From assembly GCA_902760765.1 (NCBI GenBank), contig CACWHO010000033.1, positions 1 through 13,099 on the forward strand: 13,099 nucleotides of DNA. Reading direction: 5' to 3'. The position numbers were made by a program, and so were the translations under genes. This DNA is from an uncultured Eubacteriales bacterium. Lineage in GTDB: Bacteria; Bacillota; Clostridia; TANB77; CAG-508. The notes beneath the pieces are model-generated. The model saw only the letters and a list, made by a program, of their open reading frames with translations, was not told where the DNA came from and ran no database searches. This document shows, in pieces, positions 6,176-13,099 of the stretch (within the stretch, counting starts at the first letter, position 1; each line of letters begins with the position of its first letter).

Positions 6176-7405
6176 TTATTTTTTCCTTCTTAAAATCCAT
6201 CCATTTTCACATTTTACAGGTAATTTCAAATATACTTTTTGTCCTTTTACTCCTGGGCTTACACTTTCTATTGGTTCTCCTGTTTCAATGTTCCAAAGTT
6301 TTTCAATTTTGAAAGTAATTGGTTTTAATTCATATGGAATAAGTATTTCCATTGTATCTCCTACACTTAATTTATTTTTTATTTCAATAATTGATTTTTC
6401 CTCTTGATAGTCTAATATTTTTCCACCAAATTCATAATTTTGATTATATTGTCTTCCTGATAAGTCCTGTGTATCTTTATTATTTCTATCATTAAAGTAA
6501 AATGTTGTATATTCCCTTGTCTTTACTTTTTCTAATTCATTTAGATATTTTTTATAATCATAATTGCTAGGGTCTTTTATATAATCATCAATTGCATTTC
6601 TATATGCACTTACAACACTTGCAATATAATATTCCGTTTTTAATCTTCCTTCTATTTTAATACTATTTATTCCCATATCAATTATTTCTGGAATTTCTTT
6701 TATTAAGCATAAATCTTTTGAAGAAAATATTGTTGTGCCATATTCACTTTCTTCAACTGGCATAAGTTCTCCTGGATTATTTTTCTCTTCAACATACATA
6801 TTATATGACCATCTACAGCTTTGTGCACAATCTCCTAAATTTGCACTTCTTCCACATAAGAAGTCACTTAAAAAACATCTTCCAGAAAATGCAAAACAAA
6901 TTGAGCCATGTCCAAAGATTTCTACTTCCAAGTCTTTTGGTTTATTTTCCATTATGTATTTTAATTGTTCTTTGTTCATTTCTCTTCCCATTATGACTCT
7001 TTTTGCACCATTTTTATACCAGAAGTTCGCATCATGAAGACTTATAGTATTTGCTTGTGTGCTTATGTGTATTGGAACATTTGGTGCATATTCTTTTATT
7101 ACTTCTATTACTCCAACATCTGCTGCAATTATTGCATCTGGTTTTACTTCATTTAATTTCTTTGCCATTTCAATTAATTCATCATATTTTTCATCCCATG
7201 CAAATATATTTAATGTAACATGTACGCGTTTTCCAATACTATGTGCATATTCTATTGTTTTTATTAAATCATCATCTTTCATATCTGCCCTTGTTCTTAA
7301 AGATAATGATGATGTCCCACAATATACTGCATCTGCACCATATCTAAAAGCTGTTTTTGCCTTTTCAAAAGAACCAGCTGGTGCAAGTAACTCAATTTTT
7401 TTCAT
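6176..7405 (-). CDS. trhP: TrhP-like U32 protein, tRNA U34 hydroxylation
   Basis: This 409-residue U32-family ("peptidase U32") protein starts with LLAPAGSFEKAK and carries the family signature EIFGHGSICFAFSGRC (162-177) plus GDCAQSCRW. Cysteines C170, C177, C193 (or C197) and C233 match the spacing expected of the iron-sulfur ligands in RlhA/TrhP proteins. TrhP proteins use prephenate-dependent chemistry to make 5-hydroxyuridine at tRNA wobble position 34; they are not proteases. In Bacillus subtilis yrrN/yrrO sit next to yrrM (trmR), and here a TrmR-like gene lies 1.4 kb upstream on the same strand, which supports the assignment over RlhA (23S rRNA). The promoter is TTGACA-17-TATTAT; the RBS is weak (GAGAGAG, about 12 bases upstream). 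Confidence 0.85.
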   Translation of the reverse strand: MKKIELLAPAGSFEKAKTAFRYGADAVYCGTSSLSLRTRADMKDDDLIKTIEYAHSIGKRVHVTLNIFAWDEKYDELIEMAKKLNEVKPDAIIAADVGVIEVIKEYAPNVPIHISTQANTISLHDANFWYKNGAKRVIMGREMNKEQLKYIMENKPKDLEVEIFGHGSICFAFSGRCFLSDFLCGRSANLGDCAQSCRWSYNMYVEEKNNPGELMPVEESEYGTTIFSSKDLCLIKEIPEIIDMGINSIKIEGRLKTEYYIASVVSAYRNAIDDYIKDPSNYDYKKYLNELEKVKTREYTTFYFNDRNNKDTQDLSGRQYNQNYEFGGKILDYQEEKSIIEIKNKLSVGDTMEILIPYELKPITFKIEKLWNIETGEPIESVSPGVKGQKVYLKLPVKCENGWILRRKK

Positions 7406-7533
7406 CTTTTATTCACACTCTCTCATTAAAAAATATCAAATTATAAATGCATTAATATAAACAATTTATAAGTGATAATTATGATTGGTATTGAGCAAAT
7501 AATCACAATAAATTATTTATATTACCGCATTTT

Positions 7534-7562
7534 ATAATATAATCTTTTTGCATATTTGTCAA
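7534..7562 (-). promoter_or_regulatory. trhP promoter
   Basis: On the minus strand, TTGACA (7562-7557), 17 bp, TATTAT (7539-7534). The leader to the trhP start is about 120 nt and AT-rich; I see no riboswitch in it. The -35 box is two bases from that of the divergent relA-like gene. Confidence 0.65.
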
Positions 7563-7564
7563 AT

Positions 7565-7593
7565 TTGATTATATATTTAAAATGTGTTACAAT
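7565..7593 (+). promoter_or_regulatory. promoter of the RelA/SpoT-domain gene
   Basis: TTGATT (7565-7570), 17 bp, TACAAT (7588-7593). It is back to back with the trhP promoter, so polymerase binding at one could exclude the other. Confidence 0.6.
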
Positions 7594-7635
7594 TAATTAG
7601 TCTTAAATTTTATAAAATGGAGATGAATTTTTATA

Positions 7636-8754
7636 ATGAAAAAAATTGACAGCGAAGAAGCAGACAAAACAAATCAAAGAAATTTTGTTGATATTGCATT
7701 ATTGAAAGCTCTTGGTATATATCCTGTACCAGACAATATGGAAATTGAAATATCTAAAAATAATAAATATTTAAATTTTAGATTAAAAGATGAAAATAAA
7801 AAACATCACTTACTTTTTCAATTACCATTAAAAGAAGCTGATTTAACTTATTTAAAAAGCAGACCTGATTATCAAGATTTATTAGATAGATATAATACAT
7901 ATACACACGAATATATCGACGAAATAAAAGATTATGCAATTCAAGAAAGAGCATACTTACAAAAGGCAATACCAGGACTTGTATTTAATATTAAAATTCG
8001 TACAAAGTCATATGAAAGTTACCTTAATAAATTAAATAGTAATATCAAAGAAGGAAAATCTCCTTATATAAATGATATTATGGCAGAAAGAATTATTCTT
8101 TCTGAATATAATGGGTCTAAAGACGAAGAAACTTTAACAAAAATGTGTGATGAAGTTGCAAAAGCTTTATATGATTTTAGAATTAATACAAATTTTAGAA
8201 TGTTAAAAGATGATTCAGATGATAATAAAGCAAAAACAGATAAGGAATATGTTACAAAAGATTATATAGCAAAGCCAAAGCCAAATGGTTATAAGTCTTT
8301 GCATTTATTAATGAGTAACAAGAAAAATCCAAGATTTACATATGAAACTCAAATAAGGACATTTGATATGGAAAATATGTCTAAAAATAGTAATGAAATT
8401 GCTCATAAAGATTATAAACCAAGAATATTAAATGATTTATCATCTAAAAGAGTTCCATCATATTCTATAATTACACAATTTAACGATAGTATGGATACCC
8501 CAATTATTATTGATATACCATTTAAAATGCGTTTTTATCATTTTTACAATACTTCATTAAATAACCGATTGGTAAAAGATAATGAAAATAATATTCCAAT
8601 TACTTATGAAAATTACCAAAAAGAGCTTGAAGCTATAACTTCTTCTTTGGGTATGTCTTTTCAAGATATTAGAGAAAAATTAAGGAATATTGATATTACA
8701 AATTATATTTCAAAATTAAAAGATTTAGATGAAAAAGAAAAAGATGAAAAATAA
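7636..8754 (+). CDS. RelA/SpoT-domain alarmone-synthetase-like protein
   Basis: This 372-residue protein has a central RelA/SpoT nucleotidyltransferase domain (about 115-262). It shows RTKSYESYLNKL (K124), INDIMAERI (D147), KPKPNGYKSLH (213-223), ETQIRT (E237, Q239) and a following H257..YK. These are the positions needed for pyrophosphate transfer to GDP/GTP, so activity looks possible. The usual glycine in the D-x-x-G-x-R loop is replaced by Ala. There is no HD hydrolase, TGS or ACT domain, so it is a small alarmone synthetase type or a toxic/defence relative (toxSAS, CapRel-like). The N-terminal ~110 and C-terminal ~110 residues match nothing I recognise. The RBS GGAG is 13 bases upstream of ATG. 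The gene is a single plus-strand unit between trhP and trmR with its own promoter and terminator. Confidence 0.75.
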   Translation: MKKIDSEEADKTNQRNFVDIALLKALGIYPVPDNMEIEISKNNKYLNFRLKDENKKHHLLFQLPLKEADLTYLKSRPDYQDLLDRYNTYTHEYIDEIKDYAIQERAYLQKAIPGLVFNIKIRTKSYESYLNKLNSNIKEGKSPYINDIMAERIILSEYNGSKDEETLTKMCDEVAKALYDFRINTNFRMLKDDSDDNKAKTDKEYVTKDYIAKPKPNGYKSLHLLMSNKKNPRFTYETQIRTFDMENMSKNSNEIAHKDYKPRILNDLSSKRVPSYSIITQFNDSMDTPIIIDIPFKMRFYHFYNTSLNNRLVKDNENNIPITYENYQKELEAITSSLGMSFQDIREKLRNIDITNYISKLKDLDEKEKDEK

Positions 8755-8759
8755 TTTTT

Positions 8760-8810
8760 AAGTGAACTATAATTATTTCAAATTTAATAATTGTAGTTCA
8801 CTTAATTTTT
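8760..8810 (+). terminator. strong hairpin between the relA-like gene and trmR
   Basis: Arms of 18 bp (8760-8777 and 8786-8803, AGTGAACTAT... / ...GTAGTTCACT), with one G-U pair and an 8-nt loop, are followed by AATTTTT on the plus strand. It terminates the relA-like gene and probably also blocks converging trmR transcripts. Confidence 0.9.
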
Positions 8811-8811
8811 A

Positions 8812-9408
8812 TTATTTCTCATCTTTTAGCCTTGAAATTGCAAGTCCATCTCCAACTTCTAAAATTTCTGTTTCTAGTTCTGGATTTTCTGTTATTTCTT
8901 TTATATATTCTCTTAAATTTCTTACTGCTGTTCTTTGTTTATGCTTATTGTAGTCACTCATTACATAGCCTTTATATAAGATGTTGTCTGCAAAGATTAT
9001 TCCACCTTTTTTTAGCATTCTTAATGATTGGTTTAAGAAAAATGGGTATTTTCCTTTTGCTGCATCAATAAAAACTGCATCATATTTTTCATTTAATATT
9101 GGTAAAATTTCTACAGCATCCCCTTCTAAAATATTGATTTTTTCAGCAACTTCTGTTTTCACAATATTTATTTTTGCTTGTTCTATTCTTTCTTCATCTC
9201 TTTCTATTGTGTCTATTGTTCCTTTATCTGCTAAAAATTCTGAAAAGCAAATTGCAGAATAACCAACTGCTGTGCCTATTTCAAGCATTTTCTTAGGTGG
9301 ATTCTTTTTTAACTCTTTTTCTATAACTTCTAAAGTATCATCCATTATAATTGGAATATGTTCATCTAATGCTCTTTTCTTTATTTTTTTTAATTCATTT
9401 ATGTTCAT
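8812..9408 (-). CDS. trmR: TrmR-like tRNA 5-hydroxyuridine methyltransferase
   Basis: This 198-residue class I SAM-dependent O-methyltransferase is of the YrrM/catechol-OMT type. It shows the SAM loop EIGTAVGYSA (43-52), the acidic end of strand 2 IERDEER (68-74), FIDAAKGKY (113-121), whose Asp binds the metal, and ADN (140-142). YrrM (TrmR) of B. subtilis methylates ho5U34 in tRNA to mo5U, the step after TrhP; the trhP-like gene at 6176-7405 makes this function likely. The start has GAGGAA seven bases upstream. The gene lies downstream of typA beyond a large hairpin; no clear promoter of its own is visible. A methyltransferase for another small substrate remains possible. Confidence 0.85.
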   Translation of the reverse strand: MNINELKKIKKRALDEHIPIIMDDTLEVIEKELKKNPPKKMLEIGTAVGYSAICFSEFLADKGTIDTIERDEERIEQAKINIVKTEVAEKINILEGDAVEILPILNEKYDAVFIDAAKGKYPFFLNQSLRMLKKGGIIFADNILYKGYVMSDYNKHKQRTAVRNLREYIKEITENPELETEILEVGDGLAISRLKDEK

Positions 9409-9450
9409 AAATATTTCCTCTATTAATAAATTTTATTTAATTAATTATAA

Positions 9451-9552
9451 AGAAAAGAGACTATATTTTATTTTTTAAGTTCAAGGCGTAGCGAAGCGAT
9501 AGGAATGACCCTAGCATTATTTGAACAAAAAATAAAATATAGTCTCTTTTCT
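9451..9552. terminator. 102-bp inverted-repeat hairpin downstream of typA
   Basis: Perfect 26-bp arms (9451-9476 and 9527-9552: AGAAAAGAGACTATATTTTA...) enclose a second stem GTTCAA/TTGAAC and an inner GCGATAGG/CCCTAGC element. It lies between typA and trmR, 36 bp past the typA stop. It acts at least as a strong hairpin terminator, but the length and nested design also fit a miniature inverted-repeat element. Confidence 0.8.
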
Positions 9553-9587
9553 ATAATATATAATTGTTATTTATTAGAATAGTAATT

Positions 9588-11411
9588 TTATTGTTGTTTA
9601 CTTCTTGCTTGTCTTTCTCTTTCCTTTGTATCAAGGATTTTCTTTCTTAATCTAATTGATTTTGGTGTTACTTCAACTAATTCATCATCTTGAATAAACT
9701 CAATTGCTTTTTCAAGTGACATTTGAATTGGTGGTACAAGTCTAAGTGCATCATCTGAACCTGCTGCTCTTGTATTTGTTAAATGTTTTTCTTTACATAC
9801 ATTTATTGCTAAATCTTCGTTTCTTGAGTTAAGTCCAACAATCATTCCTTCGTAAACATCTACTCCAGGTCCTATAAATAAATCTCCTTTATCTTGTGCA
9901 TTGTATAAACCATATGTTATTGATTTTCCAGCTTCAAATGCAACAATTGTTCCTCTTGTTCTTGCTTGAATTTCTCCTTTATATGGTTGATATGAATCAA
10001 ATATATGATTCATTGTTCCTTCACCTTTTGTGTCTGTTAAGAATTCTGTTCTGTATCCTATAATTCCTCTTGCTGGTATCTTGAATTCTATTTTTGTGTG
10101 TCCTGGTTCTGCTGGTTCCATATTAAGCATTTCTGCCTTTCTTCTTCCTAGCTTTTCAATTACAACGCCTACTGAGTCATCTGGTACATTTACAACTAAA
10201 TCTTCAATTGGCTCACATTTTTGTCCATTTATTTCTTTAAAAATAACTTTTGGTCTTGAAACTAAAAGTTCAAATCCTTCTCTTCTCATTGTTTCAATTA
10301 ATACTGATAAGTGAAGTTCTCCCCTTCCAGATACTTCAAATGAATCTGGTGTTTCTCCATCTTTAACTCTTAAAGAAACATTTCTTTCTAGTTCTTTATA
10401 TAATCTATCTCTAATATGTCTTGATGTTATGAATTTTCCTTCTTTTCCCGCAAATGGTCCATTATTAACACTAAATGTCATTGTAACTGTTGGCTCATCA
10501 ATATCTACAAATGGAATTTTTTCTGGGTGTTCTAAGTCACATACTGTGTCACCAATTTCTATTTGTGGAATTCCAGCAAATTCAATTATATCTCCGGCTC
10601 CAGCTTCCTCTACTTCTTGTTTTTGAAGTCCAATATGTGTATATAATTTTACTATTCTTGCTTGTGTAATTTTCTCATCTTTTCCACAAATGCTTACTGG
10701 CATTCCTACTTTAAATGTTCCTCTTTCAATTCTTCCAATTCCCATTCTTCCAACATAGTCATCATAATCTATGTTTGATACTAACATTTGTGGTGTTCCA
10801 TCTAAATCACATTGTGGTGGTTCTATTGTATTTATTATTGTATCAAATAAACAAGATAAGTCTTTTGTGTCATCTTCCAAGTTCATTTTAGCAATTCCGT
10901 TTTTTGCAGATGCATATACAACTGGAAAGTCAAGTTGTTCATCAGTTGCATTTAATTCAATAAATAAACCAATAACATCATCTAAAGCTTTTTGTGGATT
11001 TGCTCCAGGTCTATCAATTTTATTAATAACAACAATTGGTTTTAATCCTAATGCTAGTGATTTTTTTAATACTTCTCTTGTTTGAGGCATTGGTCCTTCA
11101 AATGCATCAACTAAAAGCAAAACACCATCAACTGTTTTTAAAACTCTTTCTACTTCTCCACCAAAATCAGCGTGTCCTGGTGTATCAACAATATTTATTT
11201 TAATATCTCCATGCATAACAGATGTGTTTTTTGCAAGTATTGTAATTCCTCTTTCTTTTTCTTGGTCATTTGAGTCCATTACTCTTTCTTGTACTTGTTC
11301 ATTATCTCTAAATATATGGCTTTGTTTAAGCATTGCGTCAACAAGTGTTGTTTTTCCATGGTCAACGTGTGCAATTATTGCTATATTTCTAATTTTTTTA
11401 TTGTTGTTCAT
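9588..11411 (-). CDS. typA: TypA/BipA ribosome-associated translational GTPase
   Basis: This is full length at 607 residues. The GTPase domain shows G1 AHVDHGKTT (14-22), G2 RGITI (T57 region), G3 DTPGH (76-80) and G4 NKID (130-133), followed by the EF-G-like domains and the BipA-specific C-terminus (TNTRAAGSDDALRL near 555). BipA binds the ribosome like EF-G and helps 50S assembly and growth under stress or cold. Transcription starts from a consensus promoter within the end of the upstream plsC-like gene and leaves a leader of about 120 nt. The RBS AGGGG is modest, seven bases upstream of ATG. Nothing is unusual in the protein. Confidence 0.97.
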   Translation of the reverse strand: MNNNKKIRNIAIIAHVDHGKTTLVDAMLKQSHIFRDNEQVQERVMDSNDQEKERGITILAKNTSVMHGDIKINIVDTPGHADFGGEVERVLKTVDGVLLLVDAFEGPMPQTREVLKKSLALGLKPIVVINKIDRPGANPQKALDDVIGLFIELNATDEQLDFPVVYASAKNGIAKMNLEDDTKDLSCLFDTIINTIEPPQCDLDGTPQMLVSNIDYDDYVGRMGIGRIERGTFKVGMPVSICGKDEKITQARIVKLYTHIGLQKQEVEEAGAGDIIEFAGIPQIEIGDTVCDLEHPEKIPFVDIDEPTVTMTFSVNNGPFAGKEGKFITSRHIRDRLYKELERNVSLRVKDGETPDSFEVSGRGELHLSVLIETMRREGFELLVSRPKVIFKEINGQKCEPIEDLVVNVPDDSVGVVIEKLGRRKAEMLNMEPAEPGHTKIEFKIPARGIIGYRTEFLTDTKGEGTMNHIFDSYQPYKGEIQARTRGTIVAFEAGKSITYGLYNAQDKGDLFIGPGVDVYEGMIVGLNSRNEDLAINVCKEKHLTNTRAAGSDDALRLVPPIQMSLEKAIEFIQDDELVEVTPKSIRLRKKILDTKERERQARSKQQ

Positions 11412-11536
11412 GATATTACCCCTATCTATTTTTATTTTTATAAATTACTTAATACTGTTTATTTATTTTTTATATTTTACAGATTATTAATTCTATATAT
11501 TTTATATTTATTAGTAAATTTTGCGTTCAGCTTAAT

Positions 11537-11565
11537 ATTATATACCTTTAAGTTTATTTTGTCAA
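11537..11565 (-). promoter_or_regulatory. typA promoter, consensus
   Basis: On the minus strand, TTGACA (11565-11560), 17 bp, TATAAT (11542-11537). The -35 box is inside the last codons of the plsC-like gene, so typA can be expressed independently of that broken gene. Confidence 0.85.
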
Positions 11566-12092
11566 ACTAATTATTGAATCCATGATTTCTTTTGTAATTA
11601 GGTCTAATGTTTCTTTGTCCTTTGCTCCTTTATACTGACTAAAATCAAGTGGTTTGCCATATGTTACTGTTATTTGCCAATTACCTTTTTTTCCACCTTT
11701 AATTCCGCATGGTAGTACTTTTGCACCAGTTCTTGCAGCAAAAAATGCTGCTCCATCTTTTACTTCAGCGCCTTTTGCTAGGCCATTTCTCATCCCTTCT
11801 GGGAATAATGCTAAACATTGCCCATTTTTTAATGTTTTTAATGATTCTTTTATTACAACAATGTCTTTGTTATCTCTTGTTACAAATTTGCTAAAAACCT
11901 TGTATATCTTCCTATTGAAACCATCATAACAGGTCCATCTATGTACCCTCTGTGGTTCGCACATAATATAAGAGGTCCATCTTTTGGTATATTTTCTTTT
12001 CCAACAACTTTTAATCTAAATACTATTTTGCAATATATATATATTGCTCCTTTAACTATTGCTCTTACTATCTTTTTTAAAAATTCTTTCAA
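11554..12092 (-). pseudogene. plsC: plsC-like acyltransferase gene with internal deletion
   Basis: Two frames of one 1-acylglycerol-3-phosphate acyltransferase-like (PlsC) protein, a step of phosphatidic acid synthesis at the membrane, are present. The first (from TTG 12092, GGAGG seven bases upstream) gives the N-terminal region and the catalytic HX4D as NHRGYID (H47, D52), then GRYTRFLA and a stop at 11880. The second resumes at about 11883 with VTRDNKDI...LKNG and includes FPEGMRNG. Joined, about 178 residues are left where about 200 are usual; the missing 20-25 residues are the segment after RFLA (normally KxELF...). The deletion is not a multiple of three, so the gene is probably inactive. 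A consensus typA promoter sits in its 3' end. An assembly or sequencing error is the main alternative. Confidence 0.75.
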
Positions 12093-12187
12093 AACTTTTC
12101 CTCCTAAAATTTTTTAGATATTTTTTTATTTTCGTATATTAACAAAAACTGCAAATCTATTTTTCAAAGATACTTACCCTTGTTAAT

Positions 12188-12250
12188 TTATTTTTCCTTT
12201 TCTGGTACATATATATTTTTTACAACAATATCAAACTTTTCAACATTCAT
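12188..12250 (-). CDS. 20-codon ORF coupled to the P-loop/Asp23 gene (uncertain)
   Basis: ATG 12250 overlaps the stop of the upstream gene as ATGA, the usual sign of translational coupling, and the frame ends at 12188 after MNVEKFDIVVKNIYVPEKEK. It has no RBS of its own and no recognisable family. It may be a chance ORF, a coupled micropeptide or the remnant of a longer gene. The rest of 12093-12187 holds no other feature I can support. Confidence 0.2.
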   Translation of the reverse strand: MNVEKFDIVVKNIYVPEKEK

Positions 12251-13098
12251 GATGTAATATCATCTATTACATTAAATCCATATACAATTGTAACTTCCAT
12301 ATATATTTCAACACCTTCTCCTAAGTTGTTTACTCTAATTCTTTGCACCTTGTGTATTCCAGGTGTTTTAGAAACTAAATAATCTATTATTTGTCTAAAA
12401 ACATTATCTGAAATAGTGAAATTTCCCATATAACTAAATGTTGGCCTTATTATTGATTTTTCTGCAATATATGGTTTGTTTCCTCTTCCATTTGTTTTAA
12501 ATATTTGCAATGGGTCTAATAAATATCCTGAAAAATCTTTTTTTATTTCAAATGTTGGTACAGGTATTACATGTTTCCCTTCTGTTACCCTACTTTTTCT
12601 TGCGGCTTCAATTTCTTCTGGTGTTGCAACATCTGTAATATATGTTGTTTCTGTTATTTTTGGTAGTTCCAAATTTTCTGCAATTTTTTGAACCATTCCA
12701 TCAGATGTTCCTAGAATTAATATTTTATCTGGTTTATATTTTTTAAATGCTTTAAACATTTCTTGCTTTTCTGCATCTGTATAAAACAAAGCATGTTTTA
12801 CTGTTTCAATTTTTGTAGGTGCTTTTTTAGCTGATTCACCTGCAATTACTTCATTTCCTTTTATTAGTAATCCATCGTCAATTATGTAATTTATACCTTT
12901 TTCTCCTGCTACCATTTGAGCTCTATAGCTTTTTCCGGTTCCAGATGGTCCAACAAATGCATATGTTTTTATTTTACTTGTTACCATTTTTGTTAAATAG
13001 TTTTGTATGTTTCCAATATTTGCAACATCTGTTAAATTAGGTATTTTTATAACTGATTTATTTTCACTTTTTATTATATCTTTTTTCTTTTCAGAAGA
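12247..13098 (-). CDS. P-loop ATPase fused to an Asp23-like domain (5' partial)
   Basis: A Walker A GPSGTGKS is followed by an ATPase-like body (ILILGTSDGMVQKI). After about 180 residues comes an Asp23/Gls24-type domain: a phenylalanine-rich strand, then ISDNVFRQIIDYLV, TPGIHKVQRIRV and a closing MEVTIVYG. Asp23 proteins are envelope-stress proteins found near the membrane in Firmicutes; the fusion suggests nucleotide-dependent control, which is inference. The frame is open from 12987 to the right edge with protein-like sequence (LTDVANIGNIQNYLTK) and there is no RBS before the in-frame ATG 12987, so the true start lies outside the window. Its stop overlaps a following ATG (ATGA). Confidence 0.75.
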   Translation of the reverse strand, partial: SSEKKKDIIKSENKSVIKIPNLTDVANIGNIQNYLTKMVTSKIKTYAFVGPSGTGKSYRAQMVAGEKGINYIIDDGLLIKGNEVIAGESAKKAPTKIETVKHALFYTDAEKQEMFKAFKKYKPDKILILGTSDGMVQKIAENLELPKITETTYITDVATPEEIEAARKSRVTEGKHVIPVPTFEIKKDFSGYLLDPLQIFKTNGRGNKPYIAEKSIIRPTFSYMGNFTISDNVFRQIIDYLVSKTPGIHKVQRIRVNNLGEGVEIYMEVTIVYGFNVIDDITS

Positions 13099-13099
13099 C

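Noticed and set aside
7406..7533. Riboswitch or T-box in the trhP leader
   Set aside because: The leader is AT-rich with no conserved aptamer motif or antiterminator/terminator pair that I can recognise.

Overview
The window is strongly AT-rich, with ATG/TTG starts, GGAGG-type ribosome binding sites, sigma-A-like TTGACA-17-TATAAT promoters and many intrinsic hairpin terminators. This points to a low-GC Firmicute, most likely an uncultured gut-type member of the Clostridia. That is inferred from gene content and style; no rRNA marker is present.

Left part (1-6160) is accessory and visibly rearranged. It starts with the first codons of an unknown minus-strand gene running off the left edge and a DUF4143-type AAA ATPase (338-1690, minus) behind three tandem 33-bp promoter/operator repeats. 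Next is a two-domain surface-type protein (2042-4009, minus), broken by a +1 and a compensating -1 frameshift. Its last ~150 bp are A-poor and GC-rich and look like the variable repeat of a diversity-generating retroelement (DGR) target, although no reverse transcriptase or template repeat is in the window. A (GT)11 microsatellite lies just upstream of this gene's predicted promoter. A second, different DUF4143 ATPase follows on the plus strand (4352-5560), controlled by a 22-bp-period operator array. It is flanked by perfect 72-bp direct repeats. Both repeat copies carry the upstream/-35 region of a type III toxin-antitoxin (ToxI/ToxN) locus: the right copy keeps the promoter, two 34-nt ToxI repeats and a toxN gene with an internal deletion, while the left copy is reduced to the -35 box joined to the last codons of toxN.

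Right part (6176-13099) is mostly core metabolism and translation on the minus strand: a TrhP-like U32 protein and a TrmR-like O-methyltransferase (together the predicted tRNA wobble 5-hydroxyuridine to 5-methoxyuridine pathway), the ribosome-associated GTPase TypA/BipA, a plsC-like acyltransferase with an internal deletion, and a P-loop/Asp23-domain protein that is open at the right edge. A plus-strand RelA/SpoT-domain alarmone-synthetase-like gene lies between trhP and trmR, and its promoter is back to back with that of trhP.

Overall the window holds three decayed genes (the DGR-like protein, toxN, plsC) and two mobile-looking ATPase genes with their own repeat operators. The strongest candidates for something undescribed are the toxIN-ATPase-toxIN duplication with an orphan ToxI array, the DGR-like hypervariable 3' end under a microsatellite-adjacent promoter, and the RelA/SpoT protein with unrecognised flanking domains.
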